Shown piece after piece: positions 42,963 through 52,726 of a stretch of 64,000 nt of DNA. This DNA is from JANQPD01 sp963715655 (GTDB taxonomy: Bacteria > Bacteroidota > Bacteroidia > Flavobacteriales > Schleiferiaceae). The notes under the pieces are model-generated. The model saw only the letters and a list, made by a program, of their open reading frames with translations, did not search any database and had not been told where the DNA came from. The position numbers were made by a program, and so were the translations under genes. Within the stretch, counting starts at the first letter, position 1. Each line of letters begins with the position of its first letter. Location: positions 2,852,001-2,916,000 of the forward strand of contig OY970262.1 in NCBI GenBank assembly GCA_963715655.1, in the 5' to 3' direction.

Positions 42963-43298
42963 ATGAGTTCTGTAACCACTAAAGACCAAATAATAAATAA
43001 CGTAATTACTTTTGAGCAATACCTCAATAGTAAAAAGGAAGATGAAGTGACCTTTGCCAGAAAATTACTTAAAGAAAGCAGAAATGCTGTGCTTTATAAA
43101 ATTGATGGTGAAAATCGCTTTGCTCCAAGTAAGTTTATGGCTTTTCAGAACAACTCTATGAAAGAGTATAAGAAAACTGAGGAGAAAGAAGAGAAAGATG
43201 CAAGCCACATTGTGGAGAAAGTGTTGCGTATTTCTGCATTTTCTAATACTACTACTGAAACAAAATTTCAGGAGTATATGAAAATCCTTAAAAATTAA
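42963..43298 (+). CDS. Small protein, possibly the frameshifted remnant of a longer gene
   Basis: A 111-residue frame starting MSSVTTKDQIINNVITFEQY. The segment YKIDGENRFAPSKFMAFQNN resembles the start of HNH or McrB-type restriction proteins, where an RFAPSRFxGYxN string is common. The stop follows a run of five As. If one A is removed, the frame continues through KPDAHERKYWRIKAGEGKN to a TAA at 43387-43389, giving about 141 residues; the ERKYWRI string also fits the same proteins. Either a sequencing slip or a decayed gene is possible. Function is not assigned. Confidence 0.5.
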   Translation: MSSVTTKDQIINNVITFEQYLNSKKEDEVTFARKLLKESRNAVLYKIDGENRFAPSKFMAFQNNSMKEYKKTEEKEEKDASHIVEKVLRISAFSNTTTETKFQEYMKILKN

Positions 43299-43504
43299 GC
43301 CAGACGCACATGAGCGCAAATACTGGCGTATAAAGGCTGGTGAAGGTAAAAATCTAGATTTAAAAATGACGGAAGTTATGAAAGGTTAAACCTTTCTTGC
43401 TTTTTGTTATAATTAGATAATGGAGAACTAAGTCACTCCAAATTTCTGTCTTTTACAAACCATATTGCTATCATTGGGTTGATTTTTCAATAGGATAAAA
43501 CCAA

Positions 43505-44389
43505 ATGGAAAACCTCTCAAATATTGCTATGCCGATTATTATCGGAGTTATTTCTTTTAGCATAGGTTTCAGTTTACATTTCAGAAATTTTAGGCGTGTA
43601 GCCACGCACCCTGCTCCTATTATTACCGGGCTGGTTACTCAAATTATTTTCTTGCCTACCCTTGGTTTTGCTATTGCCCTTTTATGGCCCATGGATCCAA
43701 TTTTTAAAATGGGTTTAATTCTTATTTCTGCTTGTCCGGGTGGCACCATGTCTAATTTCATTACGTTTTTGCTAAAAGGCCGTGTGGCTTTATCGGTGAG
43801 TTTAACCGCCTTTAATAGTATTATAATTCTTTTTAGCATTCCTTTTATATTGCAACTTGCCTCCATCATTTTTATGGGAGAAAGTAGTTCTATTCAATTG
43901 AGTTTTGGTAATAGCGTTGGCGAAATTCTTTTCAAAGTAATATTACCCACATTGGCGGGCTTGTGCATTAACGAACTACTGCCCCAGCATATTTCCGAAA
44001 AAATTAAAGGCTCTTTAAAATACATTATATGGTTTCTTTTAGCCGCCTCAGTAGCCTTGGTAATTTTTGGTAAAAAAGGCACCGGCCCAGCTGATTTACT
44101 TGAGCATTTACCTTTAATTTTTCCCTTACTCCTTTTAAACATACTCAGCATTTATTTGGGCTATTACGCAAGTGGACATTCCTACTTGAAATTAAATGCA
44201 GAAAGTCGTTTTACCATTGCTATAGAAGTTGGCTTACAAAATAGTGTGTTGGCTATATTTATTGCTTCTGAGTTACTACAAAAACCGGAAATGGCGCTTA
44301 TGCCCGCGCTATATGGAGGGTTTTCTTTATTTACAACTTGGGGTTTAGCTTGGTATTTCAAAACGCGTGCTCAAAAATCTGCGCATTAA
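43505..44389 (+). CDS. Bile acid:sodium symporter (BASS) family transporter
   Basis: A 294-residue membrane protein with about nine or ten transmembrane segments. The family pattern is clear in ISACPGGTMSNFITFLLKG (the conserved crossover motif near residue 80) and in the second-half ESRFTIAIEVGLQNSVLAIF, where Glu and Gln ligate sodium in characterised BASS transporters. Bacterial members take up varied organic anions such as pantoate or pyruvate; this substrate is unknown. It is a single gene followed by the flavin reductase after 57 bases. Confidence 0.9.
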   Translation: MENLSNIAMPIIIGVISFSIGFSLHFRNFRRVATHPAPIITGLVTQIIFLPTLGFAIALLWPMDPIFKMGLILISACPGGTMSNFITFLLKGRVALSVSLTAFNSIIILFSIPFILQLASIIFMGESSSIQLSFGNSVGEILFKVILPTLAGLCINELLPQHISEKIKGSLKYIIWFLLAASVALVIFGKKGTGPADLLEHLPLIFPLLLLNILSIYLGYYASGHSYLKLNAESRFTIAIEVGLQNSVLAIFIASELLQKPEMALMPALYGGFSLFTTWGLAWYFKTRAQKSAH

Positions 44390-44446
44390 TTAGTCAACAT
44401 TTTAGATTGTTGTAAGTTAAATCTACAAACTATAAAACGTAAAACG

Positions 44447-44947
44447 ATGGATGATTTAATGAAAAAGATGACTTATGGCTATTATGTAGTAACCGCTTTA
44501 AAAGCCGGAGATGAAATGAAAACCAGAGATGAAGATTATGTAGTTGCCGGAACTATTAATTGGGCCATGCAAACTTCTTTTACACCGCCAATGCTAGCGG
44601 TAGCGGTTGGGCAAAAAAGTCATTTAAATGAAACAATTGATTACAGCGGCCATTTTACGCTGCATCTTTTAGGGAAAGAACATAAAAGCTTAATTGAAAA
44701 ATTTGCCAAAGATTCAACCGTGAAAGATGGTAAAATAAATGGGGTAACTTTTGAGAAGAAAAACGGTGAAATAATTTTAGAAAAAAGCTTGGGTTATTGC
44801 ACCTGTAAAGTAATTAAGAGTGAAAACATAGGTGATCACACCGTACATTTTGGTGAAATTATAAAATCGGAAGCACTGCACACTGGAGATGCAATTTGCA
44901 CGATGGAACTGCCGAGTACCTATACTAAGGATAATTTGACGCAGTAA
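44447..44947 (+). CDS. Flavin reductase family protein (FMN-binding split barrel)
   Basis: A 166-residue protein of the flavin reductase-like split-barrel family. MTYGYYVVTALKAG at the N terminus, TINWAMQTSFTPPMLAVAVG (FMN contact region) and FTLHLLGKEHKSLIEKFA are typical. Members reduce FMN/FAD with NAD(P)H for a partner monooxygenase, or act as oxygen-responsive flavoproteins; no partner oxygenase is adjacent. It ends 19 bases before a strong bidirectional terminator. Confidence 0.83.
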   Translation: MDDLMKKMTYGYYVVTALKAGDEMKTRDEDYVVAGTINWAMQTSFTPPMLAVAVGQKSHLNETIDYSGHFTLHLLGKEHKSLIEKFAKDSTVKDGKINGVTFEKKNGEIILEKSLGYCTCKVIKSENIGDHTVHFGEIIKSEALHTGDAICTMELPSTYTKDNLTQ

Positions 44948-44965
44948 ATTGATGCTGTTTAATTG

Positions 44966-45007
44966 AAAAAGGGCTACTAAATCTCAAAAGATTAGTAGCC
45001 CTTTTTT
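44966..45007. terminator. Bidirectional intrinsic terminator
   Basis: Stem GGGCTACTAAATCT/AGATTAGTAGCCC with one bulged A and a CAAA loop, flanked by A and T runs. It separates the convergent flavin reductase and T9SS protein genes. Confidence 0.85.
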
Positions 45008-45021
45008 ATTAGTTTTATGCG

Positions 45022-47535
45022 TTATTTAAGTATCTGTACTTTTTGAAGATAGCTGCTGTCTGCTGCCTCAATTTGAAGTACATAAACACCATTACTAAAC
45101 TCGGATGGCAAGTTAATCATCTCAACTCCTGCATTTACATTTGCTTCTTTGGTAAATACTATTTGACCAACTTCATTAATTAAATGTATAGTATAATTTC
45201 CCCCTTCGGTAAAATTAATGTTCAATTTATCCTTTGCGGGGTTTGGATATACTTCTAATTGACGCACTACATTTTCAGAAATACCAACAGCTGCATCAAC
45301 CGTTAATAGCACTGTGTACGTGTAGCTCATTTGCTCATCTTCTACCCTTACTTTTACTATAAAGCGTTGGCCTTTTAAACTTTTATCAGGCGTCCAGGTA
45401 AATGTTCCTTTTTTACCACTGCCGCGTTTGTTTAGCGATACTACAAAACTAGCCGCGCTATTTGTCATGGTTAGTGGCATTCCCGTAGCTTGCATAGTCA
45501 AGCCAGTAGTACTATCAGCCACCAAATTAGTAAAGGCACTCACTGCAAATTGAAACGGTTTACCCGCTGTAAGTGAAAAGCTTGGTAAGCCGGTGCTAAC
45601 ATTTAGCGTGCTAGAATCAGGAACTATAATGTTTAAAGAAGCACCAGTATCCAATACTTCTACAAACATGTCCCGATTAATTTCATCACGCTTATTTCCA
45701 GTTGCATCAAACGTTTCTGCTTTTACATTTAACACATATTTACCAGCTGTGGAACCTGAAATAGCTAACACTCCTGCTGATTGAACTACTTGTAAATTTA
45801 ACGGACTGTTTGAGGGTAATCCTACAAATTGATTTACAGAAACACCTGCTGCTTGCAACGGATCTGATACAGAATAATAAATGCTATCGCCATCCAAGTC
45901 GGTAGCGCTTATATCGTACCCCCAAAGGCTGTCTTTGGGTACAGCCGTTAAAGGAGCAAAATTAAATTTTGGAGCGCCTTTGGTAGTGGCATCAATGGTA
46001 AATTGTGTTTCTACATAAAAACCATTGGCTGTGCTTTGTGCTACATTCAACACATTGTTTAAGCGACAACATTCTTGGATATAAGCGGTGTACGTTCCCG
46101 CGGCTAAATTTCCTAAGTCTGCGCTGTAATTGGAAACTAAAACCGCACTTGGTATAGAGCGCACCAATTGAACATTATCCTTATAAACATTATGCGTGGT
46201 TGTATTGCCCTGCGCATCTTTTACCAAAATGGTTTGTGCCGTATCCAATACCGTAGTACCTCCGTGATATAGATTCAAACTCAACTGCGTATTTCCTGCA
46301 CTATCCTTGGCTGCGGTTAAATCTGCTCCTTCATGTTTTATGGCACTATCGCCCTCCACGTAAATCCAAAAACTATAATCGTAGGAAGAGTATTTTGATA
46401 CTAATCGGAAATTGATTACCTCAAATTGGTTACCGGATGAAGCGTCAGGAATATACGTAAGACTAAAGTTACGTAAGGTTTTAGCCGTATTTAATATGCT
46501 ATCCGTTAATGTAGCATTGGTGCCAAACTGTATACCTGATGTAGTCACCACTTCTACCGTTACATCTGAAACTGAAGAAGGGCTATACACACCAAAATTT
46601 GGAAAATCAAAAAGTAGGGAATCCAAAGTTAAAGGTGTTCCAACTTGAGCAATATAACCGTTACCACGAGAACCTAAATTTAAGGTAGAAGGTGGTTTTG
46701 AAAAGTTTATGATATCGGAACTTACAGCACTTGAAATCGGGTAAGTTCTGAAAACGTTTTCTCTAACAGCATATCCAGAAATCAATCCATTTCTGTAAGC
46801 AGTAGCTTTAACAGCGTAACCATAAGCACCAGAAATAGGATTGTAACCCTTGGTAGTTAATTGCCCTGTAATACTATTAAAAACTGGATTTACGTTGAGT
46901 GGGTTTTGCGATGAGAGAAAAAATGGGCTAAACTGAGGTACGTTTTGAGTGAAGGAAATTTTAGGTATCACATATTCGTGGGTCACACTATCGGCATCAG
47001 ACTGATCGGCCAAATTAGTAATACTAAATTGCTCAGTATTATTGGAATAAATAGGGTTGTCCAAAAAACGAACACCTTTATTTGCTACTCCCATGGTATG
47101 CGTTATTTCACTATGCACATACATGAAACCTGCACCTGAAAGATTCACACAAGGAGGACGAAGAACGTATTCAGCGTCAAACCTATAAGTTCCAGAACTT
47201 GATAAGTTAATCGTATCTACATAAACATATCGTTCCAAACCAAAAATATTATTAGTCATTGGGTTCGGTTCAACAAATACGGTATCATGAATTACTCTTA
47301 AAGCTACAGATCTTAAGGGTCCTGCCGTATCAGCAAGGTTATCATAGAAATAACTAGCCACAATAGGTAAATTAATACTTTCCATATTGCGAAAAAGTGT
47401 AATCGTAACAATCGCTTGGTTGTTGCTATTTATTGAAATCCAAATATCGCCACCTGCATGATGAGAAGCATTTACCTTAGGTGTAAAACAAAATAGCCCG
47501 GCTAGAAGTAAGCAAGTAACAATTAGATTTTTCAT
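45022..47535 (-). CDS. Large T9SS-secreted protein with C-terminal sorting domain, paralogue 1
   Basis: An 837-residue protein with a signal peptide (MKNLIVTCLLLAGLFCF, with cleavage near NAS). The mature start SHHAGGDIWISINSNNQAIV follows the widespread SHxxGGxI pattern of Bacteroidota surface proteins, followed by Ig-like beta modules (cadherin/PKD-like, for example SATDLDGDSIYYSVSDP near 545). The last 75 residues are a type A T9SS sorting domain: LEVYPNPAKDKLNINF ... NGVYVLQIEA ... QKVQILK. Cysteines are few and paired (CC in QECCRLNN). It should be exported to the surface and attached or released. Its tandem paralogue lies immediately upstream. Confidence 0.88.
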   Translation of the reverse strand: MKNLIVTCLLLAGLFCFTPKVNASHHAGGDIWISINSNNQAIVTITLFRNMESINLPIVASYFYDNLADTAGPLRSVALRVIHDTVFVEPNPMTNNIFGLERYVYVDTINLSSSGTYRFDAEYVLRPPCVNLSGAGFMYVHSEITHTMGVANKGVRFLDNPIYSNNTEQFSITNLADQSDADSVTHEYVIPKISFTQNVPQFSPFFLSSQNPLNVNPVFNSITGQLTTKGYNPISGAYGYAVKATAYRNGLISGYAVRENVFRTYPISSAVSSDIINFSKPPSTLNLGSRGNGYIAQVGTPLTLDSLLFDFPNFGVYSPSSVSDVTVEVVTTSGIQFGTNATLTDSILNTAKTLRNFSLTYIPDASSGNQFEVINFRLVSKYSSYDYSFWIYVEGDSAIKHEGADLTAAKDSAGNTQLSLNLYHGGTTVLDTAQTILVKDAQGNTTTHNVYKDNVQLVRSIPSAVLVSNYSADLGNLAAGTYTAYIQECCRLNNVLNVAQSTANGFYVETQFTIDATTKGAPKFNFAPLTAVPKDSLWGYDISATDLDGDSIYYSVSDPLQAAGVSVNQFVGLPSNSPLNLQVVQSAGVLAISGSTAGKYVLNVKAETFDATGNKRDEINRDMFVEVLDTGASLNIIVPDSSTLNVSTGLPSFSLTAGKPFQFAVSAFTNLVADSTTGLTMQATGMPLTMTNSAASFVVSLNKRGSGKKGTFTWTPDKSLKGQRFIVKVRVEDEQMSYTYTVLLTVDAAVGISENVVRQLEVYPNPAKDKLNINFTEGGNYTIHLINEVGQIVFTKEANVNAGVEMINLPSEFSNGVYVLQIEAADSSYLQKVQILK

Positions 47536-47554
47536 AAAATTTGAATTGAGGATA

Positions 47555-49996
47555 TTATTGAATTATTATTAGTTGTTGGGTTCTTGATTCAAAGGTGTTT
47601 AATTCTACTACGTACGTCCCTTTCGAGAGGTTTTGAATGGCTACTTCGCTTTCATTTTCAGTAAGTGTACATGTTTTTATCACTTTACCGCTTAAAGCGT
47701 AAATCGTAACATCTTTTAGTCCGGGTTGCGTAACGCTTATCTTAAATGCCCCACTATTTGGATTTGGGAATACGCTAAAAAACATTTTACTCTGTTCTTG
47801 TAATCCCACATCATCAAACACTCTAAGCAATACAACTTCACTTTTTTGATGATAACCATTTGAGGCACTTAGATATAAAAGATGTGTAGTACCAAAATCG
47901 CTACCCTGCGGAGTCCACTCAAATTCTCCTTTTTTACCAGACCCTACTGCTGTATTACTTACAGCAAAGGAAGCATTGAAGTTAGGATTAGCTAAAACGG
48001 TGGAAACAGCGCCTATATTTAAACCAATAGTGCTATCAGCCGCAGCTAAATTTTTGCCATCCACAGCTAATTTAAAAGGTACTCCAGGTTTTAAATTAAA
48101 CGTTCTTATACCATTTTGAACACTACCGCCTGTGGCACCATTAAAAACCAACGAATTTTGTGTACTCATCACTAATCGAGATATATCTCTGGAGACTTGG
48201 CCAATTTTAACTCCATTTCTATACTCCTCTACAGTTACTGCTAGTAAATAATCTCCATCTAGCGTAGGTTGCCATTGCAAAGCTTTACTGTTAGCAATTT
48301 CCCCAAAAGGTGTATTGGGATTTGATGCTGGCAACGAGTAACCACTCATTAGGCTATTGTTGCCAATGGATGGTGCTCCAACTATCAAATTCAAGCTATC
48401 TCCTTCGATATCATAAAAACCAGAGTTAAAAACATGTTTGTCATTGATATTAAATAGAACTTGGGCTGGAAAATTAAAAGCACTAATGCCTGAGTTAGTT
48501 CCATTTTTAAGGTCGAGAGTTGCCTCTAATACTAAATCAAAATAATTTTGCGCTATTACATTATTTGATAAATAATTTCGGCAACAACCTGTGAACACAG
48601 CCTTATAAGATGCACTATTTACAGCTGAAACACTTGCTTCGTAGGCAACATACTCTAAAACGTAAGGATCTCTAGCTAATGTATCTCTACCCAATATATT
48701 TAGAGATACATTCCTAGTTGCTCCTCCAAGTTCTTCTAAAGCAACTAATAGTGTGTCTGGTGTTGGCCGCATATTGGAAGTTCTATAAATTCCTAACTGT
48801 ACTTTTAAACTGCCGTTAGCCGCAGATAAACCTAATTCTCCACCTGTAAATTGAGATCGGTCATCGCGTGTAAGCGTATATATAGTTTGATCAAAACCAT
48901 AACGTCCGTTTTTAAAGCGAATGGTAGCGGGTATAAGTTTTCCAATAGTTGAGATGTCTGGAATAAAATTCAAAGATCCAACTGCTAGGTTAGCTGTTGC
49001 ACTATTAACCAAAAGATTGGCAAATCCATTTGAAGGTTCAAAAATCTGCCCTCTGGCAAGAAGTCGATCTCCATTAAAATTTGCGCCATCAAAACGCACA
49101 GAATCTATTACATTAGGCTTTGCTACGGACACAAAATAAACCGGTAAACCTTCATAAGTAGAATCTGGTATGGGAAATGAGGGTTGAATACTTAATCCTG
49201 GAAAGTCTGATGCTAAAATATATTCCACCCTATTTACAGCTGACACAAATACGCCATTTTTATAGGCTTGCACTTTTACACTAAGAAAATATTTTCCAGT
49301 AGATGAAAAATTAAAATTGATCATCCCTGTTTTAGAATTAATTTTCATTGTATCAATTCCCGAAATGGGCGGCACATACCCAGATATAAATGTTGGCGCA
49401 GCATACCTATTATTAATATCTCCCTCAAAAGGCTTTCCGATAACATACACTAAACTATCGTACTCTGATGTTGCAGCAACATTATATTGCCATGAAACTC
49501 CAGTAGGAAAAGTGTAGCTTGGCAAATTAGTGAGAATGGCTGAGCTACAATTCACACCTGTATAGTGTTGAATGTTAGTGTAAATGAACACGTCCTTTCC
49601 GCTCATAATATCAGAAGTAAATTGACCCGAGGATGCGTAAGAAAACCTATAAAGTCCGGTATCGGGCATATAAATTTTGCTGGAATATAAAGCGCTTTCA
49701 AACCTTAATCCATTGAAATTGTAAATGGTATCGCTGCCGTATTTATTTGCAGAAAATAAAGTAGGAGCCATAAAAGGAAATGTTCTGTCCACTCTAAGCA
49801 TTACACTATTAGGAGCGGCAGAGGTAGCCACGCGATAAAAATTTAGCTTAACATAAGCCGTATCGTTAATAAACTTAACGTTAATTTCTCCCCCTAGTTC
49901 ATGGTTGGCTCTCCCTTCGATGATCGAAAAAACAACACATACTAAGGCTAAAATAAAGCGGAATTTAAGGGGAAAAGAGATGTAGTTTTTTTTCAT
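47555..49996 (-). CDS. Large T9SS-secreted protein with C-terminal sorting domain, paralogue 2
   Basis: An 813-residue protein starting MKKNYISFPLKFRF; the signal peptide ends near EGRA, before NHELGGEINVKFINDTAYVK, the same surface-protein start as its neighbour. Shared features include FTGCCRNYLSNN (compare QECCRLNN), a repeat of V-x-A-Y-K-N-G-V/L modules, and KGEFEWTPQGSDFG versus KGTFTWTPDKSLKG. It ends in a T9SS type A domain with FSVFPNPNSGAFKIS and LSKGTYVVEL. The ATG at 49996 is used; an in-frame TTG at 50023 lies upstream. The pair arose by duplication with strong divergence. Confidence 0.87.
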   Translation of the reverse strand: MKKNYISFPLKFRFILALVCVVFSIIEGRANHELGGEINVKFINDTAYVKLNFYRVATSAAPNSVMLRVDRTFPFMAPTLFSANKYGSDTIYNFNGLRFESALYSSKIYMPDTGLYRFSYASSGQFTSDIMSGKDVFIYTNIQHYTGVNCSSAILTNLPSYTFPTGVSWQYNVAATSEYDSLVYVIGKPFEGDINNRYAAPTFISGYVPPISGIDTMKINSKTGMINFNFSSTGKYFLSVKVQAYKNGVFVSAVNRVEYILASDFPGLSIQPSFPIPDSTYEGLPVYFVSVAKPNVIDSVRFDGANFNGDRLLARGQIFEPSNGFANLLVNSATANLAVGSLNFIPDISTIGKLIPATIRFKNGRYGFDQTIYTLTRDDRSQFTGGELGLSAANGSLKVQLGIYRTSNMRPTPDTLLVALEELGGATRNVSLNILGRDTLARDPYVLEYVAYEASVSAVNSASYKAVFTGCCRNYLSNNVIAQNYFDLVLEATLDLKNGTNSGISAFNFPAQVLFNINDKHVFNSGFYDIEGDSLNLIVGAPSIGNNSLMSGYSLPASNPNTPFGEIANSKALQWQPTLDGDYLLAVTVEEYRNGVKIGQVSRDISRLVMSTQNSLVFNGATGGSVQNGIRTFNLKPGVPFKLAVDGKNLAAADSTIGLNIGAVSTVLANPNFNASFAVSNTAVGSGKKGEFEWTPQGSDFGTTHLLYLSASNGYHQKSEVVLLRVFDDVGLQEQSKMFFSVFPNPNSGAFKISVTQPGLKDVTIYALSGKVIKTCTLTENESEVAIQNLSKGTYVVELNTFESRTQQLIIIQ

Positions 49997-50132
49997 ATTC
50001 AAACTTAGGTTAATAAAATACAAGGTTAAGAAATATCTTTTTACAACAAAGTGTTAAATAAGCAAAAGATAAATTTATCTGCTATCGGAATTCCTATATT
50101 TAGCCACTGTTTATTATCCAACCCTACTTCAA

Positions 50133-51395
50133 ATGAAAAAATATAAGCTACCGCTAATAATAGGATTTGCCGTATTAGCCCTTTTGGCAATATGGTACAC
50201 CGCAGGTGATGACGATGCTGAAATACAATTAACTACCAAAGCATTTATTGGAAAATTTACCGAAGAAGTAGTAAGCAGTGGTGAATTAATGGCTAAAAAT
50301 TCAGAGAACATTTTAGCTCCTACCGGAATGCAACGCTATGGCCTAAATCAAATTAAAATAGCCAATTTAGTTCCGGAAGGCACGTATGTAGAAGAGGGCG
50401 ATTTTGTAGCCTCGTTAGACAAATCGGAAATTAGCTCTAAAATAAATGAAGCCTTGGTAGAGCTTGATAAAGCAACTAGCCAATACACGCAAACACAACT
50501 GGATACCGCCCTTACCCTGCGTGAAAAACGCAATGAATTAGAGAATATTAAATTTCAGATTACACAAAAAGAAATTGAAGTAAAGCAAAGTGCCTATGAA
50601 CCACCGGCCACCATTCAAAAAATGCAATTGGATTTAGAGAAAGTACGCGATGATTTACAACGTAAAAATGAAGATTATAAGATAAAAAAGCAGCAGAGTA
50701 AAGCAAAAATGAATGAAGCGGCTGCCGAGCTTCAGCAGACACGTAACAAGCTGGAAAAGCTAGAAGAATTGCAAAAAGAATTTACCATTACTGCGCCTAA
50801 AAAAGGGATGGTAAACTACTACCGAAGCTGGGATGGCAAAAGGCAAACAGGAAGTACGGTAAGTCCTTGGAATCCTACCGTGGCTACTTTGCCAGATTTA
50901 AGTTTAATGATGAGTAAAACCTATATTAACGAAGTAGATGTGCGAAAAATACAGATTGGCCAAAAAGTAGTCTTGGGTTTAGACGCCTTTCCTGATGCTG
51001 AACTTAATGGAAAAGTTACCAGCGTTGCAAACATGGGTGAAACACGTAAAGATGGTGACACTAAAGTGTTTGAAGTAGAAATTGAAGTATTAGAAACCGA
51101 TAGCTTGTATCGCCCGGGTATGACTACTAGTAATCACATAAATATTAGTGAGCAAGAAAACGCACTTCAAATTCCTTTGGAAGCCTTGTTTGGTGCAGAT
51201 ACAGTAAGTTTTGTTTACATAAAATCGGGTGTAGGATTAACTAAGCAAGAAGTGAAACTAGGCGCATCAAACGATGAATTTGTTGTGGTATTACGTGGAC
51301 TTTCTGAAAATGACGAGGTGTATTTAAATGCACCTGAAAAGGCTGAAGAATATGCATTAAAAACACTAAATACCAGTAAAACTGTTCAAAAATGA
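50133..51395 (+). CDS. HlyD/MacA-type periplasmic adaptor
   Basis: A 420-residue protein with an N-terminal membrane anchor (about 5-22, LPLIIGFAVLALLAIWY). The adaptor plan follows: a first lipoyl/barrel half (about 45-90, LMAKNSENILAPTG), a long coiled coil (about 100-215, from IKFQITQKEIEVKQSAYEPP to RNKLEKLEELQKEF), then lipoyl half two (ITAPKKGMVNYYRSWDGK) and the barrel/MP domains. It should bridge the inner-membrane permease and the TolC channel. It is the first of three genes with overlapping ends. Confidence 0.88.
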   Translation: MKKYKLPLIIGFAVLALLAIWYTAGDDDAEIQLTTKAFIGKFTEEVVSSGELMAKNSENILAPTGMQRYGLNQIKIANLVPEGTYVEEGDFVASLDKSEISSKINEALVELDKATSQYTQTQLDTALTLREKRNELENIKFQITQKEIEVKQSAYEPPATIQKMQLDLEKVRDDLQRKNEDYKIKKQQSKAKMNEAAAELQQTRNKLEKLEELQKEFTITAPKKGMVNYYRSWDGKRQTGSTVSPWNPTVATLPDLSLMMSKTYINEVDVRKIQIGQKVVLGLDAFPDAELNGKVTSVANMGETRKDGDTKVFEVEIEVLETDSLYRPGMTTSNHINISEQENALQIPLEALFGADTVSFVYIKSGVGLTKQEVKLGASNDEFVVVLRGLSENDEVYLNAPEKAEEYALKTLNTSKTVQK

Positions 51396-52726
51396 GTCGC
51401 TTTTTTAGTGAAAGAGATAAGATAAATCTCAAAATTGCTTTTGATGCACTTTTGGCTAATAAAGTAAGAAGTATGCTTACCGCTTTGGGAATTATTTTTG
51501 GTGTAGCTGCGGTAATTACCATGCTAGCCATTGGTAAAGGCGCACAGGATGAAATTCTATCTCAAATGGAATTAGTAGGTGTAAACAACATTGAAATTTC
51601 ACCCATTGTAGAACAAAAAGAAGAAGAAATTGGTGAAGAAACCAACACGGATGAAACTGAAAAATTTTCTAAAGGATTGGATTTAAAAGATGCGGAAGGC
51701 ATAGGTAAAATGCTTCCCAATTTAAGTGCTGTGAGTCCAGAAATACTTTTAGATACTTATGTAATAAGCAATGGCAAGCGCAGAACTGCCAAATTGATTG
51801 GTGTAAACCCAACCTTTTTTACCGTTGCTAATATTAAACTAGCAAAAGGTGAAGTTTTTAACGCGGAACAAATTGATAGAGCCTTGGCTGTTTGTATTAT
51901 TGGTAGTGATGTAGAAAAAAAGTTTTTTACAGGAGGTAATGCCTTGGGTAAAAGTATAAAATGTGGCAACCAATGGCTTAAAATAGTGGGTGTTACTAAA
52001 AGTAAAGCAATCAGCAAAAAGGCTATGGAAAATTTGGGTATCCGTAACTACAACATGGATATTTATACACCAATAAGCAGTATGCTTGTGCGGTATGAGG
52101 ACAGAGGAAGGCTATTAGCCGGAGAACAACGAAACTATTTTGTGATGGGCGAAAAAGCAAAACCAGCTATAAATTATCATCAAATTGACAAGCTTACCAT
52201 TCAGGTTCAAGAAAGTGCCACCCTTTCAGCTTCTGCTGATGTTATTAGTCGTTACTTAAAAAGAAGGCACAATAATGTAATAGATTTTGAAATTGTAATT
52301 CCTGAGCAATTGCTTCAGCAACAGCAAAAAACAAAAGATATTTTCAATTTAGTTTTATCCGCTATTGCGGGAATATCGTTGCTGGTGGGAGGCATTGGAA
52401 TTATGAATATTATGCTAGCTTCTGTTTTAGAAAGAACGCGTGAAATTGGCACACGTCTAGCCATTGGCGCCAAAAAAGATGATATTATAAAGCAATTTCT
52501 ATTTGAAGCCTTATTGATTAGCCTTACCGGTGGTTTAATTGGAATTTTTCTGGGTGGCTTGGCTTCTATCTTAATCAGCGAGTTTGCTGATATTAAAACC
52601 ATTGTATCGCTTTCTTCCATTTTAATATCTTTTGGTGTAGCATCAGCTACCGGACTTATTTTCGGCATTTCACCCGCGCGCAAAGCGGCTATGCAAAACC
52701 CCGTTGAATCGCTTCGCTATGAATAA
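51392..52726 (+). CDS. MacB/FtsX-type ABC transporter permease
   Basis: A 444-residue membrane protein. Order: first membrane helix near 28-50 (SMLTALGIIFGVAAVITML), a large periplasmic MacB_PCD domain (about 60-290), then the FtsX domain with three helices (LVLSAIAGISLLVGGIGIMN, FLFEALLISLTGGLIGIFLG, and the last near 410). ERTREIGTRLAIGAKK is the standard cytoplasmic coupling segment contacting the ATPase. It has no fused ATP-binding domain and none is encoded beside it, so an ATPase from elsewhere is needed. It overlaps the adaptor by 4 and the TolC gene by 8 bases. Confidence 0.9.
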   Translation: MSRFFSERDKINLKIAFDALLANKVRSMLTALGIIFGVAAVITMLAIGKGAQDEILSQMELVGVNNIEISPIVEQKEEEIGEETNTDETEKFSKGLDLKDAEGIGKMLPNLSAVSPEILLDTYVISNGKRRTAKLIGVNPTFFTVANIKLAKGEVFNAEQIDRALAVCIIGSDVEKKFFTGGNALGKSIKCGNQWLKIVGVTKSKAISKKAMENLGIRNYNMDIYTPISSMLVRYEDRGRLLAGEQRNYFVMGEKAKPAINYHQIDKLTIQVQESATLSASADVISRYLKRRHNNVIDFEIVIPEQLLQQQQKTKDIFNLVLSAIAGISLLVGGIGIMNIMLASVLERTREIGTRLAIGAKKDDIIKQFLFEALLISLTGGLIGIFLGGLASILISEFADIKTIVSLSSILISFGVASATGLIFGISPARKAAMQNPVESLRYE

